From: Alviniconcha marisindica
Lineage: Eukaryota > Mollusca > Gastropoda > Provannidae
Direction of reading: 5' to 3'
Length of the DNA: 64,000 bases
Assembly: GCA_018857735.1 (NCBI GenBank)
Contig: JABMCL010001056.1
Coordinates: 932,501 to 996,500, forward strand
Below are positions 12,143-25,079 of the stretch, piece after piece. The translations under genes and the position numbers were made by a program. Within the stretch, counting starts at the first letter, position 1. Every line of letters begins with the position of its first letter. The notes beneath the pieces were generated by a model, which was not told the origin of the DNA, did not search any database, and worked only from the letters and a program-made list of their open reading frames with translations.

Positions 12143-13719
12143 GATCATCTGCACGCACAGTGCCAATAAACACTAAACAGCACACACATGTGTGCCTGCA
12201 TGTCCCAGATTGAAAGTGTCCAATTACCCCAATCACTGAGGATTAAAGGAATGGACAGAGATGAGATTATGTCCAAAGCTATCACAAATGTCTACATACA
12301 TGACCTCGATGGCGGCACCCCTCCTCCCCTCCCACCTCCCCCCACCCTATTTGCAGGCTTTGTAATGTATGGTGGTGTCAATTTTCAGGCAGTGTGTTTG
12401 ACAATTTTCATACAATCTTTGGAGCAATTTTGTCAGACACCCTTACACACACACAGAGCGCATCGCCTACTGTATTAAGGTTGTGACGAGGTGACACTGT
12501 GACTGAATGCTTATAATATAAGATAATACTTTATTTCACAAGGATAAATATTTAAACACAAGTTGGCTTTTTTACAAATCTGTCCCTGATGACTGACACA
12601 ACAACACTCAGTGTATCAAACAAGAATTAAGAATCTCATATTATTATTAAGAGGTGGGAGATGGAAAAGGCCTCTTGCCAGTCTGTGCTTGACTTGTTGT
12701 CATGTTTTTGATTGTGGTTCTCCTTTCTGTGCTTTCAGTGGGTGCTGCCAGAGGTGATAGCACATGACATCCTTGTGGTGCTGCTACTGGTCACAGGCCA
12801 CTGGTTTATCTTCCTCCTCTACGCTCCACTGGGTGCCTGGCTTACATACAAGTATGACCGTGGTTGTGTGTTGTTCTTGTTGTTTTTTGTGTGTGTGTGT
12901 CTGTTTTTGAGGTGGGTGGGAAGGTGGGGTGGGTTATTGTAAATCAAGTTGGATTTTCTCACTTTCTCTCTCTGTCTCTGTCTCTTAGTTTGCCTAGGCC
13001 AAGGATAGACATATATTCAAAACAAGTATATAATCCTTCTCTGGTGCTTATCTATGGAACAACCTACCTCTGACACTGTGACAGTCAGATCTTGTTAGTC
13101 ACTCAGCTCCTTCAAGCGTAAACTTTGTGCACACCTTGAAGTAGTTACATAGGATGGACTGTGACATAATACTCCACCCAATCCTTCCGACTGCTTGTGA
13201 TAGTGCCCCCCCCCCCCCCCTTTACTGTTCTTTATAAGATAAGCATTGACTGCTTTTTTTCTTACTTTTTTTCCAATACTGGTGTTGAATTGATCAGATG
13301 TTCTGCTGCCTTATCTACAGGTTGTATGCTCATAATGTATAACTGAGTGATGTATGCATGTGTACATCTGGCGCTGTGAACATGCTATCAAATTACACTC
13401 ACTCATTCATGCCTGTATGTATATAAATTATGCCTGTAATTTTATATTTACTCATCAGTAGCATCGCAAGGACTAGTTGTTAAATAAAGTTTTAGAGCTC
13501 GAGTTCCAGTTCTCTGTCTCTGTCAGACAGAGAGAGAGACTGGGGTTTTCGAGTGATTGCCATTGCAGTGACTGGTCATTTGATACCTATTTTATACACC
13601 CATACAGCTCCCCCAGTCCCGCTCTCCACCCCTGTTCCCCTCCCCCCCCCCCCCCCCCCCTTCTCCCTTACTGTTCTTTTAGATAAGCATTGACTGCTTC
13701 TGTTTCTTTTCCGATACTG

Positions 13720-13784
<65 letters not shown>

Positions 13785-13948
13785 CTGATCAGATGTTCTG
13801 CTGCTTCATTTGCTCATAATATGCTCACCGTATGCTCATAATATGTAACTGAATGATGTATGGCATGTGTTCTTCTGGCGCTGTGAGCCATGCTATGTTT
13901 TGTGTGGAAATTCTCATGTATAACATTTCACTCACTCATTCATGCCTA

Positions 13949-14024
<76 letters not shown>

Positions 14025-14168
14025 ATGCCTGTAATTTGATATCTATTCATCAGTAGATTAGCAAGGACTAGTTGTTACTGTTAGACAGGTTTTTGACCGA
14101 ACCTAAACTACGATCCTTATAAAATAAAGTTGTCGAGTTCGAGTTCTCTCTCTGTCTCTCTCTCTCTG

Positions 14169-14215
<47 letters not shown>

Positions 14216-16796
14216 ATACACAGCTTTGACTTTGAAGCTGTTTCAGGGATCGTTTCAAAAGGGAATTAACTTTTAAAGTTTACTTTCTTCTGGCAGTACT
14301 CAGCAGTATTGCTTTTATTAACTTAATTTGTTCACTTTCTCCTACTCCTAGCTATATCACTTCTGTTAACTTAATTATGTGTGGCATCAGGCAAAGACTA
14401 CAGAGGAGGTGGCACAGTTGTCCATAAACTGAGATCTAGAGGTTATTCACTTACTGATTAAAACTTGACTTCAGATACTAATACTGTAATAGTCAGTAAT
14501 CCTCTCCCTCCCGGTCCTTTGTCTGTAGTTTGGCTCTGCTCAGAATGAATTGATTCAGCTGCTGCTGTGTAGCTGTGCAGAATCACCAGAACTGCAGTGC
14601 CAGATCAACTACCAGTAGGGCTTATGTACATATACATGTACTCTAGTTCATGGTTAAAGATGAGAAAACTGAGGCTTTAGCCTGAGGGCCAGTCAAAGAC
14701 AGAGCTGTCAAATGCATCACTAGACCTGTTCTTTGGGAACACTATTTAAGAATACTCCGTGTGGGAGACGTTTCCAGCCTTCTTGCCTGAAGGAGATAAC
14801 TATTTATCGCCTACTGCAAATAGTTGAAATTGTGGATTGTAATTTAGACTGCAGTAATATGTTCAGTGCTCTCATTAATAGTGTGATCTAAAACTGTGTC
14901 GATCATGCTGTGCAACTGCTGGGATGTTAAAATCCAAGAACTAACTATCTGTGTTGCCACTTTTTTGAGACTAATGAGCGTGTGAGTACATAGTATCTGT
15001 TTCTCTGTTTCAGGATTGTCATGAAGCCCTCAGGTGACATTGGAATGTTTGATCCCACAGAAATCCACAACCGACAGCAGCTGAAGAACTATATGAGAGA
15101 GAGCCTCATACGCCTTGGCATACACTTGATATTTTTCTTCATATACCTTTACTGGTATGTCCTTGTACCAGTGATGTGTGTAGGTGTCTGTAGTTCTCCT
15201 TCTGCTATTCAGATGCTTAGCCATTCTGTTTACACACGATACACATGTATGATGTTAGTTGTTCCTTATGTAGTGACCTCGCACCATGCTTCAGCTGCAA
15301 AATCCCATGTCTGGCAATTTCTCACACTTCAGTCCCCGCATCTGAAACAATCTCCCCAAGACATCTTCCTTCAAAAACAAACTGGAGACATTTCTCTTCT
15401 TCAGATATTTTGATTAGGTACTGTGTCAGGCTGTACAGTCACAGTGTGTGTGTGTGTAGGTGTGTGTGTGTGTATGTCATTTTGTGTGTGTGTGTGTGTT
15501 CATGTTTCACAGACATAGTTATGTTTGAACCATGTTGATGTGTACATTATGTGTTAACCATTTTTTAAACTGATAATAGTGATAACAATCTCTATCTTGA
15601 TGTACGTTATGTGTGCACTATTACATTTGTATTGTTCATTTCTCTGAGCCACAGGGCAGGCACTTAAGAAATTTCTGTTATTATAATTATCATTCTAAAG
15701 ACTATTCATGAGGGAGGTCACCAGGGCACCTGAGATGGAAAACAGGGCAGGGTTCCGTAAGGATGTGGGGTCATTCTTAATGAGCTAGGTCACAGCAGAT
15801 AACACGATCGATTGCAAGGTTAGACTGTACAAAAAGGGCAGTCCAACCTCACATTTGATCTTCTGACCTGCTGCGATGTAGCTCATTGAGAACGACCACA
15901 CGTCAATACAGAACCCAACTTTGTTTTCAGTCCCGTGAACCACTGTGACTTGTTTCACTAAGAATGGTCCATTTAGGCAGCCACTCGGTAACTTCAGGGT
16001 CCAGTGTTTGTTCCTAGGTTAAGGAGTCCATACCTGTCAACCCATACAGTTTACCAGTATAAAATACAGGTTTTTCATTATTTTTTGGGGGGGATATGGC
16101 CATACTGGAAAATAGATACAGGAAAACATAATTTTCGTGAGATTTTGTTGTTGTTTGAAACTGAGCAAAAAGATGGAAAAACTGTCAAACGAGCAGCCAA
16201 TGAACGCCATCACCAAATGCTCATTGGCTGGCCTAGTGCAGTAGGCTAAGAATCTCATCAGAAGTGAGATTTGAAGTTGTGCATGCATATTTAGCACAAC
16301 CTTGCTTCTTCCTTCCACTGCCACACGTGCCGACTGGAATTCAAAATGCTGCTGGTACCAATGAAAAAGCAAAAGACCCCAGCCTGCATAAGGGAAATAC
16401 AGGTTCACAAACTCTGGACTAAGGGTTACTCCCAACAGGGGTTGACAGCTATGGGAGTCTGATGCAGTATAATTATGCAGGCACCAAAATCTGCACAGTT
16501 GCAAGTCATGCGCTGGTACAGAATATAATGTCCTAATGGTATGTTTTCTGTCAATAGAGATGGGTTGTTTTGCGGTGTGATGTGATTGGTTTTTGTTTGG
16601 GGGGGGGGGGGGGGGGTGATGATGCATGGAAAAGGCAAGGTTTGCATGTTTCACATCTAAGCCTAAGGTTAATGTACACAATGGCACACACACACATGCA
16701 CACACCCAAGCTCACACACACCAGTACAGTACATTTTGATAACACAATTTTGTTGTTTGTTTCAGGATGATCTATTCACTGGTGAAGGGAGACTAG
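8817..16796 (+). CDS. CNIH4: Cornichon homolog 4 (ER export cargo adaptor), five exons
   Basis: Coding exons are 8817-8891, 11697-11765, 12739-12851, 15014-15154 and 16766-16796 (stop TAG), 429 bp and 142 codons; human CNIH4 is 139. All four introns are GT-AG and the phases 0, 0, 2, 2 agree. Exon 1 gives a first membrane segment (LLFLAVYF) and exon 2 [16 protein letters not shown], close to the CNIH4 luminal loop. Exon 3 gives WVLPE...HWFIFLL, and exon 4 the hallmark [15 protein letters not shown] and the last hydrophobic segment. Exon 5 supplies only MIYSLVKGD. The FDPTEIHNR motif separates CNIH4 from CNIH1-3. Cornichons sit in ER/COPII membranes and load cargo such as receptors for export. 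The exon 1 donor gtatcc is weak, and exon 2 ends LNF where vertebrates have LNK. Confidence 0.93.
11135..11224. repeat. Foldback (MITE-like) hairpin in CNIH4 intron 1
   Basis: Two arms of about 40 bp are inverted copies: the left begins AATAATCTTAATAAGGGATTC and the right ends with its complement. The loop is about 9 nt (gagactctt). A further partial copy of the arm ('gatcccttattaa') lies at 11114-11126. I see no transposase. Confidence 0.85.
11946..12137. repeat. TA and CA microsatellites in CNIH4 intron 2
   Basis: A TA run spans about 11949-11994, and a CA run of about 29 units spans 12079-12137. Cys-Val and Ile-Tyr frames on the minus strand are artefacts. Confidence 0.95.
13005..13150 (+). 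pseudogene. Decayed LINE 3' coding end in CNIH4 intron 3
   Basis: Across frameshifts one can read [12 protein letters not shown] and then SSFKRKL. This is the 'WN.LP...R.....FK..LK..L' pattern that ends CR1/Jockey-type ORF2 proteins. A stop and at least one frameshift break it. Confidence 0.55.
13195..14170. repeat. Two-copy direct duplication in CNIH4 intron 3
   Basis: Copy 1 (about 13206-13520) and copy 2 (about 13642-14165) share, in order, a poly-C tract, 'ttactgttctt..agataagcattgactgctt', 'tgatcagatgttctgctgc', 'tctggcgctgtga', 'cactcactcattcatgcct', 'taatgcctgtaatt' and 'gcaaggactagttgtta', then a CT-rich tail. Copy 2 has gained two TA microsatellites (13721-13780 and 13951-14020). 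It follows the LINE remnant and may include LINE 3' UTR. Confidence 0.8.
14140..14214. repeat. CT microsatellite
   Basis: A CT run with a few G interruptions terminates copy 2 of the preceding duplication. Confidence 0.9.
15254..15417 (+). pseudogene. Decayed LINE 3' coding end in CNIH4 intron 4
   Basis: One frame reads [20 protein letters not shown] and then YFD with a stop at 15415-15417. The codon before NNLP is TGA where related elements have TGG (Trp). This closely resembles the [17 protein letters not shown] end of the LINE at 54904-55083. A GT-rich tail follows, as it does there. Confidence 0.7.
15748..15920. repeat. Large foldback element in CNIH4 intron 4
   Basis: Arms of about 83 bp (15748-15832 and 15836-15920) are inverted copies with almost no loop. 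The left arm runs gggttccgt..., tcattcttaatgagcta, ...caaggttagactgtacaaaaa; the right arm is its diverged complement. It is probably a non-autonomous foldback or MITE-type element; no coding content. Confidence 0.8.
16599..16616. repeat. Poly-G tract
   Basis: An uninterrupted run of 18 G lies 150 bp before the last CNIH4 coding exon. Confidence 0.95.
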
Positions 16797-19700
16797 CCAA
16801 ACTGCATGCACAGTGTCGTCCCCAGTATTGTCCCCCTTTGTCTGCAGTGTCATTTGACCCCAGTTTGATGCTGAACTCTTGTACAGCTGAGCCTCAATGT
16901 AGTGATGATGGTAATAGCCAGTGCAGACATAGGCGACTCTCAGCGGCTGCAGGCCATGCCACAGGCATCATGATGTCCATGTTACTGTGGCTTACCACAG
17001 CTCCCTCACACCCACTACCCGCAGTGCTCAAACCACAGGCGTTTAGTGATGCACAAAAAACGTGACGAAAAACCCAGCAACCATACTGATAGTAATGTAC
17101 ATGGGGATGTGTATGCTAAATGATTTCTCAATTTAAATACAAGACAGCTAGTCTCGCCATTTCTGAATTGGGGAGCTACACACACAATCCACCATGGTGT
17201 AAGCCCATGCTGACTTGTTCTGCGCTGGGATCAGTTGCAACAGCTCTTCATTTAGGACATATCTGACCCTTTCCACATGCGTTACCAGCCGCCTCCCCAC
17301 AGCCAAGCAACGTTCCGTGGCGTGGCGTTGCTCTCGTGTGTACACAGCCACTCCACAAAAGTCTTGACGCTTTGCTGTTGCATGGCTTGCAGCTGTGATA
17401 TATCACCTATGTCTGCAGTGGCCTTAATGTGGACTTTTAGTGCATGCGTGTCCCCAGTGTGTACATGACTGTTGCTGTTTGACTTGGATGAAAATGGCCT
17501 CTGGGTGCAAGTGTTACTGTTAGTCTGATGCCGGTTGTCGAATGACTGCAGCGTTAACAGGTTTTGGCACATTCTTTGTGCTGGAATTTTTGATGTTGAA
17601 CAGCTCAGCAGGACGCATACACAAAGTTTAAGGAGGTAACACAAGCTTTCTTTTGAATGTTTTTGATGGCGTATTGTAGTACTCAGCGGGTACTGAAAGG
17701 TGGGGTTTTTTTCCAGACTGTGCAGAAACAGCTAGAGAAAAGAAAATGTACAAGACATTTCAGTAGTTCATTTACACGGTTTGTGCCCCTTTTCAACTTG
17801 TTCCACAAGTTAGTTTATGCAGTAAGTTATTAAAAATGTTATTATTAACATCCTGTCAGCCACGCAGGGTCACCTCAGGATAATGGTTGACACATCTACT
17901 GCACCTTCTTTACTTGTATTACAATTTAGTTTTTGCACAGTTTGTGTTCAAAGCAGATTTACAGAAAAGGTTGATCAGTGGCATTGTTATTCCCTGAAGC
18001 ATTTACACTCTATGTGTGTGTGTGTGTGTGTGTGTGTGCATGTGTGTGTGTGCATGTTAGCCTGTCTGTAAAACAGAGAAGACTGTATCAAAAGTGTGTT
18101 AGGTAAGTGTTATGCCAACGCCTGATCCAACTTCCATCAGCAGTTGGCAGTGGTACATGATATGTTGGCCAAGCATTCAGACAATTTGCCAGAAATAAAA
18201 TGACCAAATTCACCTCAGTGGGGGACATTCAAAATTGTCAAGACGATCCCTCAGTCGATTTGATCAAAAGTGATAAACGTAAGTTGGCTTAAGTTGTGGG
18301 TTATATTGTTAGCACTTGCTTCAGCAGTGTCTGGCAGTGGTCCACTTACCAAGTGGAGATTTGTCAGCTAAGATGACATAGTCAGCTGTGGCCAAGGATG
18401 ACAGTATGTCACTGTAAGTAATTGTTTTTTAATGCCCTGTCACCCTTGCAGGTCTTATCATAGTGAAACACATTATATTGAATGATATGATTATCAGGTT
18501 TACTTAGGCTAAAAGCCTTTAACTGGTCTTTGCCAGCCAAAGCTATTCTATATTAGCATCAAAGACTACTTCACATAGACAACCCCCAAACCCAGCAGCA
18601 ATCACAAAAACAAAAACAAAACAAAACTAGTATACTTCCTACAAATTCAGTCAACTGAAACTTGCTAAAAACATTCATTTCTTTGAGAGAATTAAACTGG
18701 AATTCAGAGGAATATCTCTGAACTTCAGAGAACAAGGTTCACTTCTGGTTAAAACTGTTACTGAGAAAAGTTTCATTGGTATTAATAGTCCTGTGGCATA
18801 GTTGAAGTGTTTGTAGCACTGCAGGAGGTGGGTCAGTTTTGTACTGTGCAGTCTAAATTTATTGGACGGTGAAGCAGATTTTCTACAGCCAGTTGTACAC
18901 TGGTTTGCATCAACATTAAGGTGACTGCTTTTTTGAGGAGGGAAAAGTTTATAAATGATGGTAATTAATACCCAGTTTGTTTTTTAGAGATGACTTTTTT
19001 TTTCTCTGCTACAGCTTGACATAAAATGAAATCGGATTGTCAGTTGGAGGTGTGTTTTCTTGGGGGGGGGGGGGGGGGGGTATATAATTTTTAATGCATA
19101 TTCTGTTTGTCAAATTGGTATTTGGAAATGTAAAAGTACTACTAAAAAGGTGCACTAACATTGTTTAAAAAAGAATTCTTCTAAATTTCACTGAAGACTT
19201 AACAGGATATCATTACAGTACTGTGTGATGATGTACAATTGTTCATCTAAAGATTGATGAAAACAGAATATGATTATGATACTGTGCACCAGTGTCCTAT
19301 GGGTACTTGTTAATGCATAAACACATTGATCCACAGGAAATATGTCCATGTCTGAGTTTTCTTGAGTAAGGCATATATTTAAGAAAAAAGAGAGTAAAAG
19401 TGAAAGAAGACTATATATACCATACACAACTAAGTCAAAAGCAATAGGACTGAATTATCAAGTATAGTTCTAGTATAACTCTTACTTGACAACCAAGCAG
19501 TTGCCTCACGTAAAGATTTCAACCAAGGAAAATGAAAGCCTTAAACAGTGATTACCGTATCCAGTTTACTGACAATAATCATTTTATCCCGATTACTGAC
19601 AGTGATCACCTTATCCAGATTACTGTGATGTAGAGCAAGATTATTGATAGTTTAGAGCCTACTTTGAACTTCTGCATCTGGAACACAGGTTCCCAGATTA

Positions 19701-22700
19701 AAGGAAAGCATAAGCATGTGGAAATGTTGGAATTTTCTGCAGATAAGGAGGTTTCTGGATTCTTGTGGGGTGACATGCTGATCTGGAGCTAGCGCTGTGG
19801 TCTGTCATGACACAAATGACATGAGTGAATGTACATTAGCCCTGTTAAGACTCATACTACATGCATGAAAATAAATCTGTTTCTCGAGATTTAAAAAACA
19901 AAAATCCAAATGGCATTTTGAGTGACTTTGATTGTCAAACAGCATTTTGAATGACTTTGATTGTCCTGGTAACTATGTGCATCTCTTGTTTCCATAACGG
20001 AAAAACTGTTCTTCCCTCCACTAGTGTAGATTTTGTTTCATATGTAAATTTCTGACTGCAGGATGTGAAGCCGTCTACTCTTAGCTGAGATGTTTGTGTC
20101 TGTGAAGATAGTGTGCATAATTCTATACTACTTTTTTGCTGTCACTCACTAAACATAGCAGCAATTACTGTATTGCCCAGGATCAATAATTTGTGGAGAG
20201 GTGGAAAAAATGGCAGTTTGTGTTAAGTTCTGAAACCTTGTCCCCCCCCCCCCACCCCCACCCCCGCATACACATACACAGGTGCTACAGCCACCAGGCA
20301 AGATTTGTTGAGAAGTGACTGCAGTTGACTCATAGGTGATAATAGACTGCATGATAGTTCCTTGGGTTACAAGACATGAAGAAGAATGTCACATGCTCCA
20401 GCGTCTTCTTGAACTTCATTGGCCATCACATGAAAAACAGCAAATCATCGCTTACCATGCCAAAAGTTCAATGAAAGAACCTTCCACGTTTTTGTTTCAT
20501 AAGCTCACAGTTTCACAGTTTCAGAACTTTCTGACTCCAACAGTCCTGTACATTCAAAGCAACACTTCAGTCAAATCTCACATGGAGCAGCACTTAAAGA
20601 ATCTTTCCTTATTTCAAAATGTAGCTGCTTAGGCATGAATTTCAGTGCGTCCGTGGAAATGTTAGGGAATCTGTTTAGGCTGTGCATGGGTCATGCATAG
20701 GCATGCTCTTCTTCCGCCTCCCTACACCCTGAATTTAGGTCAGCGATGTCGAATGTCCTCGCCTGTCTGGAAGCTCAGGGCTCTCATTTGATTCCCCTTT
20801 TCTGATCTCCTCTCTCGTTTTTCTGCCTGGTCATCTTACTCTTTCGGTCTTGTCATTTTTTCTGCAAATGGTCCATTCTCCTGACTTTTTCCCCCCAGAA
20901 AATTCTACCTTTTTGTGGCTGTTGTTGAGCAGCTGGGAGATGATAGTTGGTAGGTGGCATGTGCAGCTTACTGTTATTTGCCTCTATGCATTTGTATGAT
21001 TTTTGTTTTTTAATTTATTGTTTCTATCCATTCCTCTTTTTCTTTTTCTTTTTATACTTTTCTTTAATCTGGTGTTAATCAGTTAGGCAGAATGGTCAAC
21101 AGTACCAGCATGTCCTAGCCTTGTATGCCTTTTTAACAAGGGCAATATTGAAGGAACCATTCAGAAATGTGTGTTTGATGTTTGTGTATGCGTGTTTTGT
21201 TTTATATATATGTGTAAGGGATTGATCTTGTGAATTTGACTGTCAAAGAGAAATGGTTTACATTATGTGTGAGAAGGGTTTTGAAACATGCTTTTGCCAG
21301 AGTTAGATTGCCCTGAGGTGACCCTGTGCTGTTGACAAGACGTTAAAATCCAGGTGCCAGCTGGTGAGCTTGCCCAGCTCCCCATCCCCAGGTGTGGCTG
21401 AAGTTTGCTCCTTTCGTAATCAGCGCAAGGTTGTGTAATATTTAATACTGATAACAGTGCCTGCTGTGCCCATCAGCTGCCAGCCATTTGCATCCATTCT
21501 TTCGCTCTAAATCAACGTTTCCTACATGGCCAGAGGAGCCAACAAGGAGCAGCATCCCCAGTAACCTTGGATGGTCATTTGACGTGCCATAGCCATCTCC
21601 GGTATGCAGGCATATGTGTTGTGTGTGTGTATACATGTGTGTCCCTGTGTATGCACAGGCTTTGTAACCATCACAATAAAATTGTAGTGCCTGTTGGCAC
21701 TATTCTCTTCTTATCCAGTTCTCAAGAAGTGTTCAGGTTTGCATTTTTGTTGTTGTTTTTATTGGGTGAGCTTTCAAAACAAATCTGTTGTTAATTTTGG
21801 TCGACTCGGATGTAAGAGTGTAGGTCTGTATTTGATTGTCAGGCTGGGTGGCCGTGTCAAAAACTGTCAAGTTTGGGATTCAGTCAGACACTGTGAATGC
21901 AATATGTTTAAAGCACTGCATAATGTTAGCCTGTATTGATCTTTATCAGCGCGTACCAGTTTTGTTGAGTGGGGCCTTATTTTAAGGTCCTAAAAATGTC
22001 TTTATAAAGGTGAAAGTGAAAGTCCTTATCTGATCAAGACTATATGTGTTTCTGTGACTGAACACCTCATGCTAAATACTCTGCTAGATCATGCACGTAA
22101 CGCTGATTGTGATTTTGGACAGTTAAAACAAAAACCTTGGCAATGTTTTTTCTCAAGAGCTTGAGCATAGTCAAGCTGTACTTTATTTTGTCACTCTGCT
22201 AAGCTCTTTCAATTCATACTAATTTTGGTGACCTTATTTCAGGGTTACAGCAAATAGAAATTGGAAGGGGGTGGGGGGTCTTCGTCCACTGATGTAAGAT
22301 GACATAAGATTTGCTGGAATGTTTCTACCTCTCTCATGTATGATCAACCTGGCCCCTTCTGTGAGTGAAGAGTTCACGGAAAGGAAACAATTCTGAACTG
22401 TCAGATAAAATTGACAGTCAAAAGAGTGACGTGTCTCAGATGCGTGTGCTGGTTGGCTAACCATGGTCCATCATTCACATTTTGTTAAGGCACTGATTCA
22501 ATTTTGTACTGTCATTACATGTACTATTTTTATCCCATGCCTTCAGGTCACACCCATAAGGCCGCTTTTGAGTTTGGCATGTGTTTATGGGAGGGTACTT
22601 AATTGCTGTTTCCGTAATAGGCAAAACTGTTATTGGCCCAGACACTATTTAGGTGGAATCTTTTGAACTTTACAAGATTATAACCTCCATCAAGCTTTAC

Positions 22701-22741
22701 CCATGCTTGGTGCCAATTCCAGTGACTTTGACATATTTTTG
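16797..22741. other. CNIH4 3' UTR and downstream intergenic DNA, no other gene seen
   Basis: The CNIH4 3' UTR begins here. An AATAAA at 18194-18199 is one possible polyadenylation signal, but others follow (about 19866 and 21675) and none can be chosen from sequence alone. The stretch holds a GT microsatellite (18014-18055), poly-G 19062-19080 and a poly-C/CCCCA tract at 20242-20266. No frame resembles a known protein. Confidence 0.5.
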
Positions 22742-23218
22742 AAGGTTACAGTGGCTTCGGAAAGGTGAAAATGTGGTGTGTTTTTTAAGGTTACAGTGGC
22801 TTTGGAGAGGTGAACTGTGGTGTGTTTTTGAAGGTTACCGTGGCTTTGGAAAGGTAAAACTGTGGTGTGTTTTTTAAGGTTACAGTGGCTTTGGAAAAAT
22901 AAAACTGGTGTATTTTTGAAGATTACAGTGGCTTTGGAAAGGTAAAACTGTGGTGTATTTTTGAAGATTACAGTGGCTTTGGAAAGGTGAAAGTGTGGTG
23001 TATTTTTGAAGGTTACAGTGGCTTTGGAAAGGTGAAAGTGTGGTGTATTTTTGAAGGTTACAGTGGCTTTGGAAAGGTGAAACTGGTGTGTTTTTGAAGG
23101 TTACAATGGCTTTGAAAAGGTAAAACTTTGGTGTATTTTTGAAGGTTACTGTGGCTTTGGAAAGGTAAAACTGGTGTATTTTTGAAGGTTACAGTGGTTT
23201 TGGAAAGGTGACGCAAAA
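22742..23218. repeat. Minisatellite, 42-45 bp unit, 11 copies
   Basis: The unit reads 'gaaggttacagtggctttgg', then 'aaaggtgaaa', then 'ctgtggtgtattttt', with a 3-bp length variant (ctggtg versus ctgtggtg). The first and last copies are the most diverged. Confidence 0.9.
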
Positions 23219-23949
23219 GAGCGTTTTCTTTGTGCAAAGTTTGTGAATAATAATCGATCATGTGATACAATGAGTAAGTAAAACAACAGACATTCAGAGG
23301 GATTTTGAAAGCCAATGGAGCAATTTGTGTTCGCAGACCTACCAAAATGTTAGTCATGCCCATGTTCCTTGGGGCATCTTCATCATCGTTGTATACCTCA
23401 GTGGTCTTTTCTAGGCATCTCAGACATCTGCTGGTTACTGTGTACTTAAGGAGGGATTATGTTATATCTTACATGCAGTCAGCTTTGTTTGCAAATGAGA
23501 CATTCTTCTTTACTGAAGTAGCAGTGCTTATTGTTGAATTCACTAGCCACCCCTTTAATATGTATTGCTTACTTGTTCACACCTTGCCATTATTTCATGC
23601 TTCTTGAAACTAACAGATCTCATACACATCACTAAGAATGTATGGACACAAATATACTTTGTACAATGCTGTGTTCCTTTTTATTACTCCAAGTGGAATA
23701 TGAGACTGTGTACACATGAGATTTGATGACTTTGTTTGAAAGTTATACATTGTGGGCTCGATTTGCATGATTTTTTAAAAGGTATTTCTAAGTGTTCCAT
23801 TTGATCCTGTAAATAATGTGTGCAATTGAATGCTCCCAAAAGACTTTTTATTTTGTAAAGTTTTTTTTATGTGATGTACACAGTATTGTTAAAGCATGTA
23901 GTGGTCTTTGCAACAACAAAATCTATGGTTCTTAATGTGCTCTATTCTA

Positions 23950-24235
23950 TTTGATTTAATGGTGTGTGTGTGTATGCGTGTGATGCGTGATGCATACCCA
24001 CATACCTGGTCAAATTTTCACTTTTGTCATATCTTTATTTATTCACCTCTTAGGTCTGCTCCGTGGTGCCCTACCCCAAGCAGCAACAAAACTCTTTTCA
24101 CTTCTGATGGGGTGTAGGTGTGTGTGTGGTCCGTGAGTGTGTGTGTATGTGTGTTGTCCATGAGTGTGTGTGTGTGTGTGTTGTCTATGAGTGTGTGTGT
24201 GTGTGTGGTCCATGTGTGGGTGTGTGTTTTCCACC
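23950..24235. repeat. GT-rich imperfect repeat with flanking duplicate
   Basis: Units of 'gtgtgtgtggtccatgagt' type span 24118-24230. The flanks 'cacctcttaggtctgctcc' at 24045 and 24232 are direct copies, so the whole block is a two-copy ~190-bp duplication. Confidence 0.75.
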
Positions 24236-24479
24236 TCTTAGGTCTGCTCCCCAGTACTGTACCCCAAACAGCAACAGAATGTTTTTCACGTCTAAGTCTT
24301 CTCCTCAGTCAGTGCATGAAGGGAAGGGAGGACGAGATGCTGTAACCAACTGTGGCCGAGACATGAAGAGTAGGCCAGAAGTTGATGCTTGGAGTATTCG
24401 GTCCCACATAGAAGATAGCATTTGTAAATTGGTATGAAATGCCCTGGCATGGTCAGGCATTTACTTCTTCAGCATTAAT

Positions 24480-25075
24480 GGGAGGTGACTGGCCATGTTG
24501 TACAATGGGACACCTCATGATGGTGGCCACGCCCATGTTGTGCAGTGGAACACCTGATGAAGGTGACCACGCATATGTTGTACAATGGAACACCTTACAA
24601 TGGTGACCATGCCCATGTACAGTGGAACACCTTACAATGGTGACCATGCCCATGTACAGTGGAACACCTGATGAAGGTGGACATGCCCATGTTGTACAGT
24701 GGAACACCTGATAAAGGTGATCACACCCATGTACAATGGAACACCTTACTAAGGTGACCATGCCCATGTTGTACAGTGAAACACCTGACGAAGGTGATCA
24801 CACCCATGTTGTACAATGGAACACCTGATGGTGATCACGCCCATGTTGTACAATGGAACACCTTGCAAAGGTGACAATACCTACGTTGTACAGTGGAATA
24901 CCTGATGAAGGCGACCATGACAAAGGTGACTATGCCAATGTTGACCACACCTATGCTGTACAGTGGAGCACCTGACGAAGGCGACCATTACAAAGGAGAC
25001 CATGCCCATGTTGTACAATGGAACACCTTACAAAGGTGACCACACCCAAGTTGTACCATGGAACACATCACAATA
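24480..25075. repeat. Minisatellite, 36-41 bp unit, about 14 copies
   Basis: The unit reads 'gtacaatggaacacctgatg', then 'aaggtgaccacgcccatgtt', with alternation between 'cacctgatgaagg' and 'caccttacaatgg' types. Later copies (24880-25000) contain internal deletions. Confidence 0.9.
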
Positions 25076-25079
25076 GCCC

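Noticed and set aside
12188..12478. 96-codon plus-strand frame between CNIH4 exons 2 and 3
   Set aside because: No similarity to cornichon, overlaps a microsatellite edge, and the CNIH4 protein is complete without it.
22742..23218. CRISPR-like array
   Set aside because: Repeats are directly adjacent with no unique spacers, and the genome is an animal's; it is a minisatellite.
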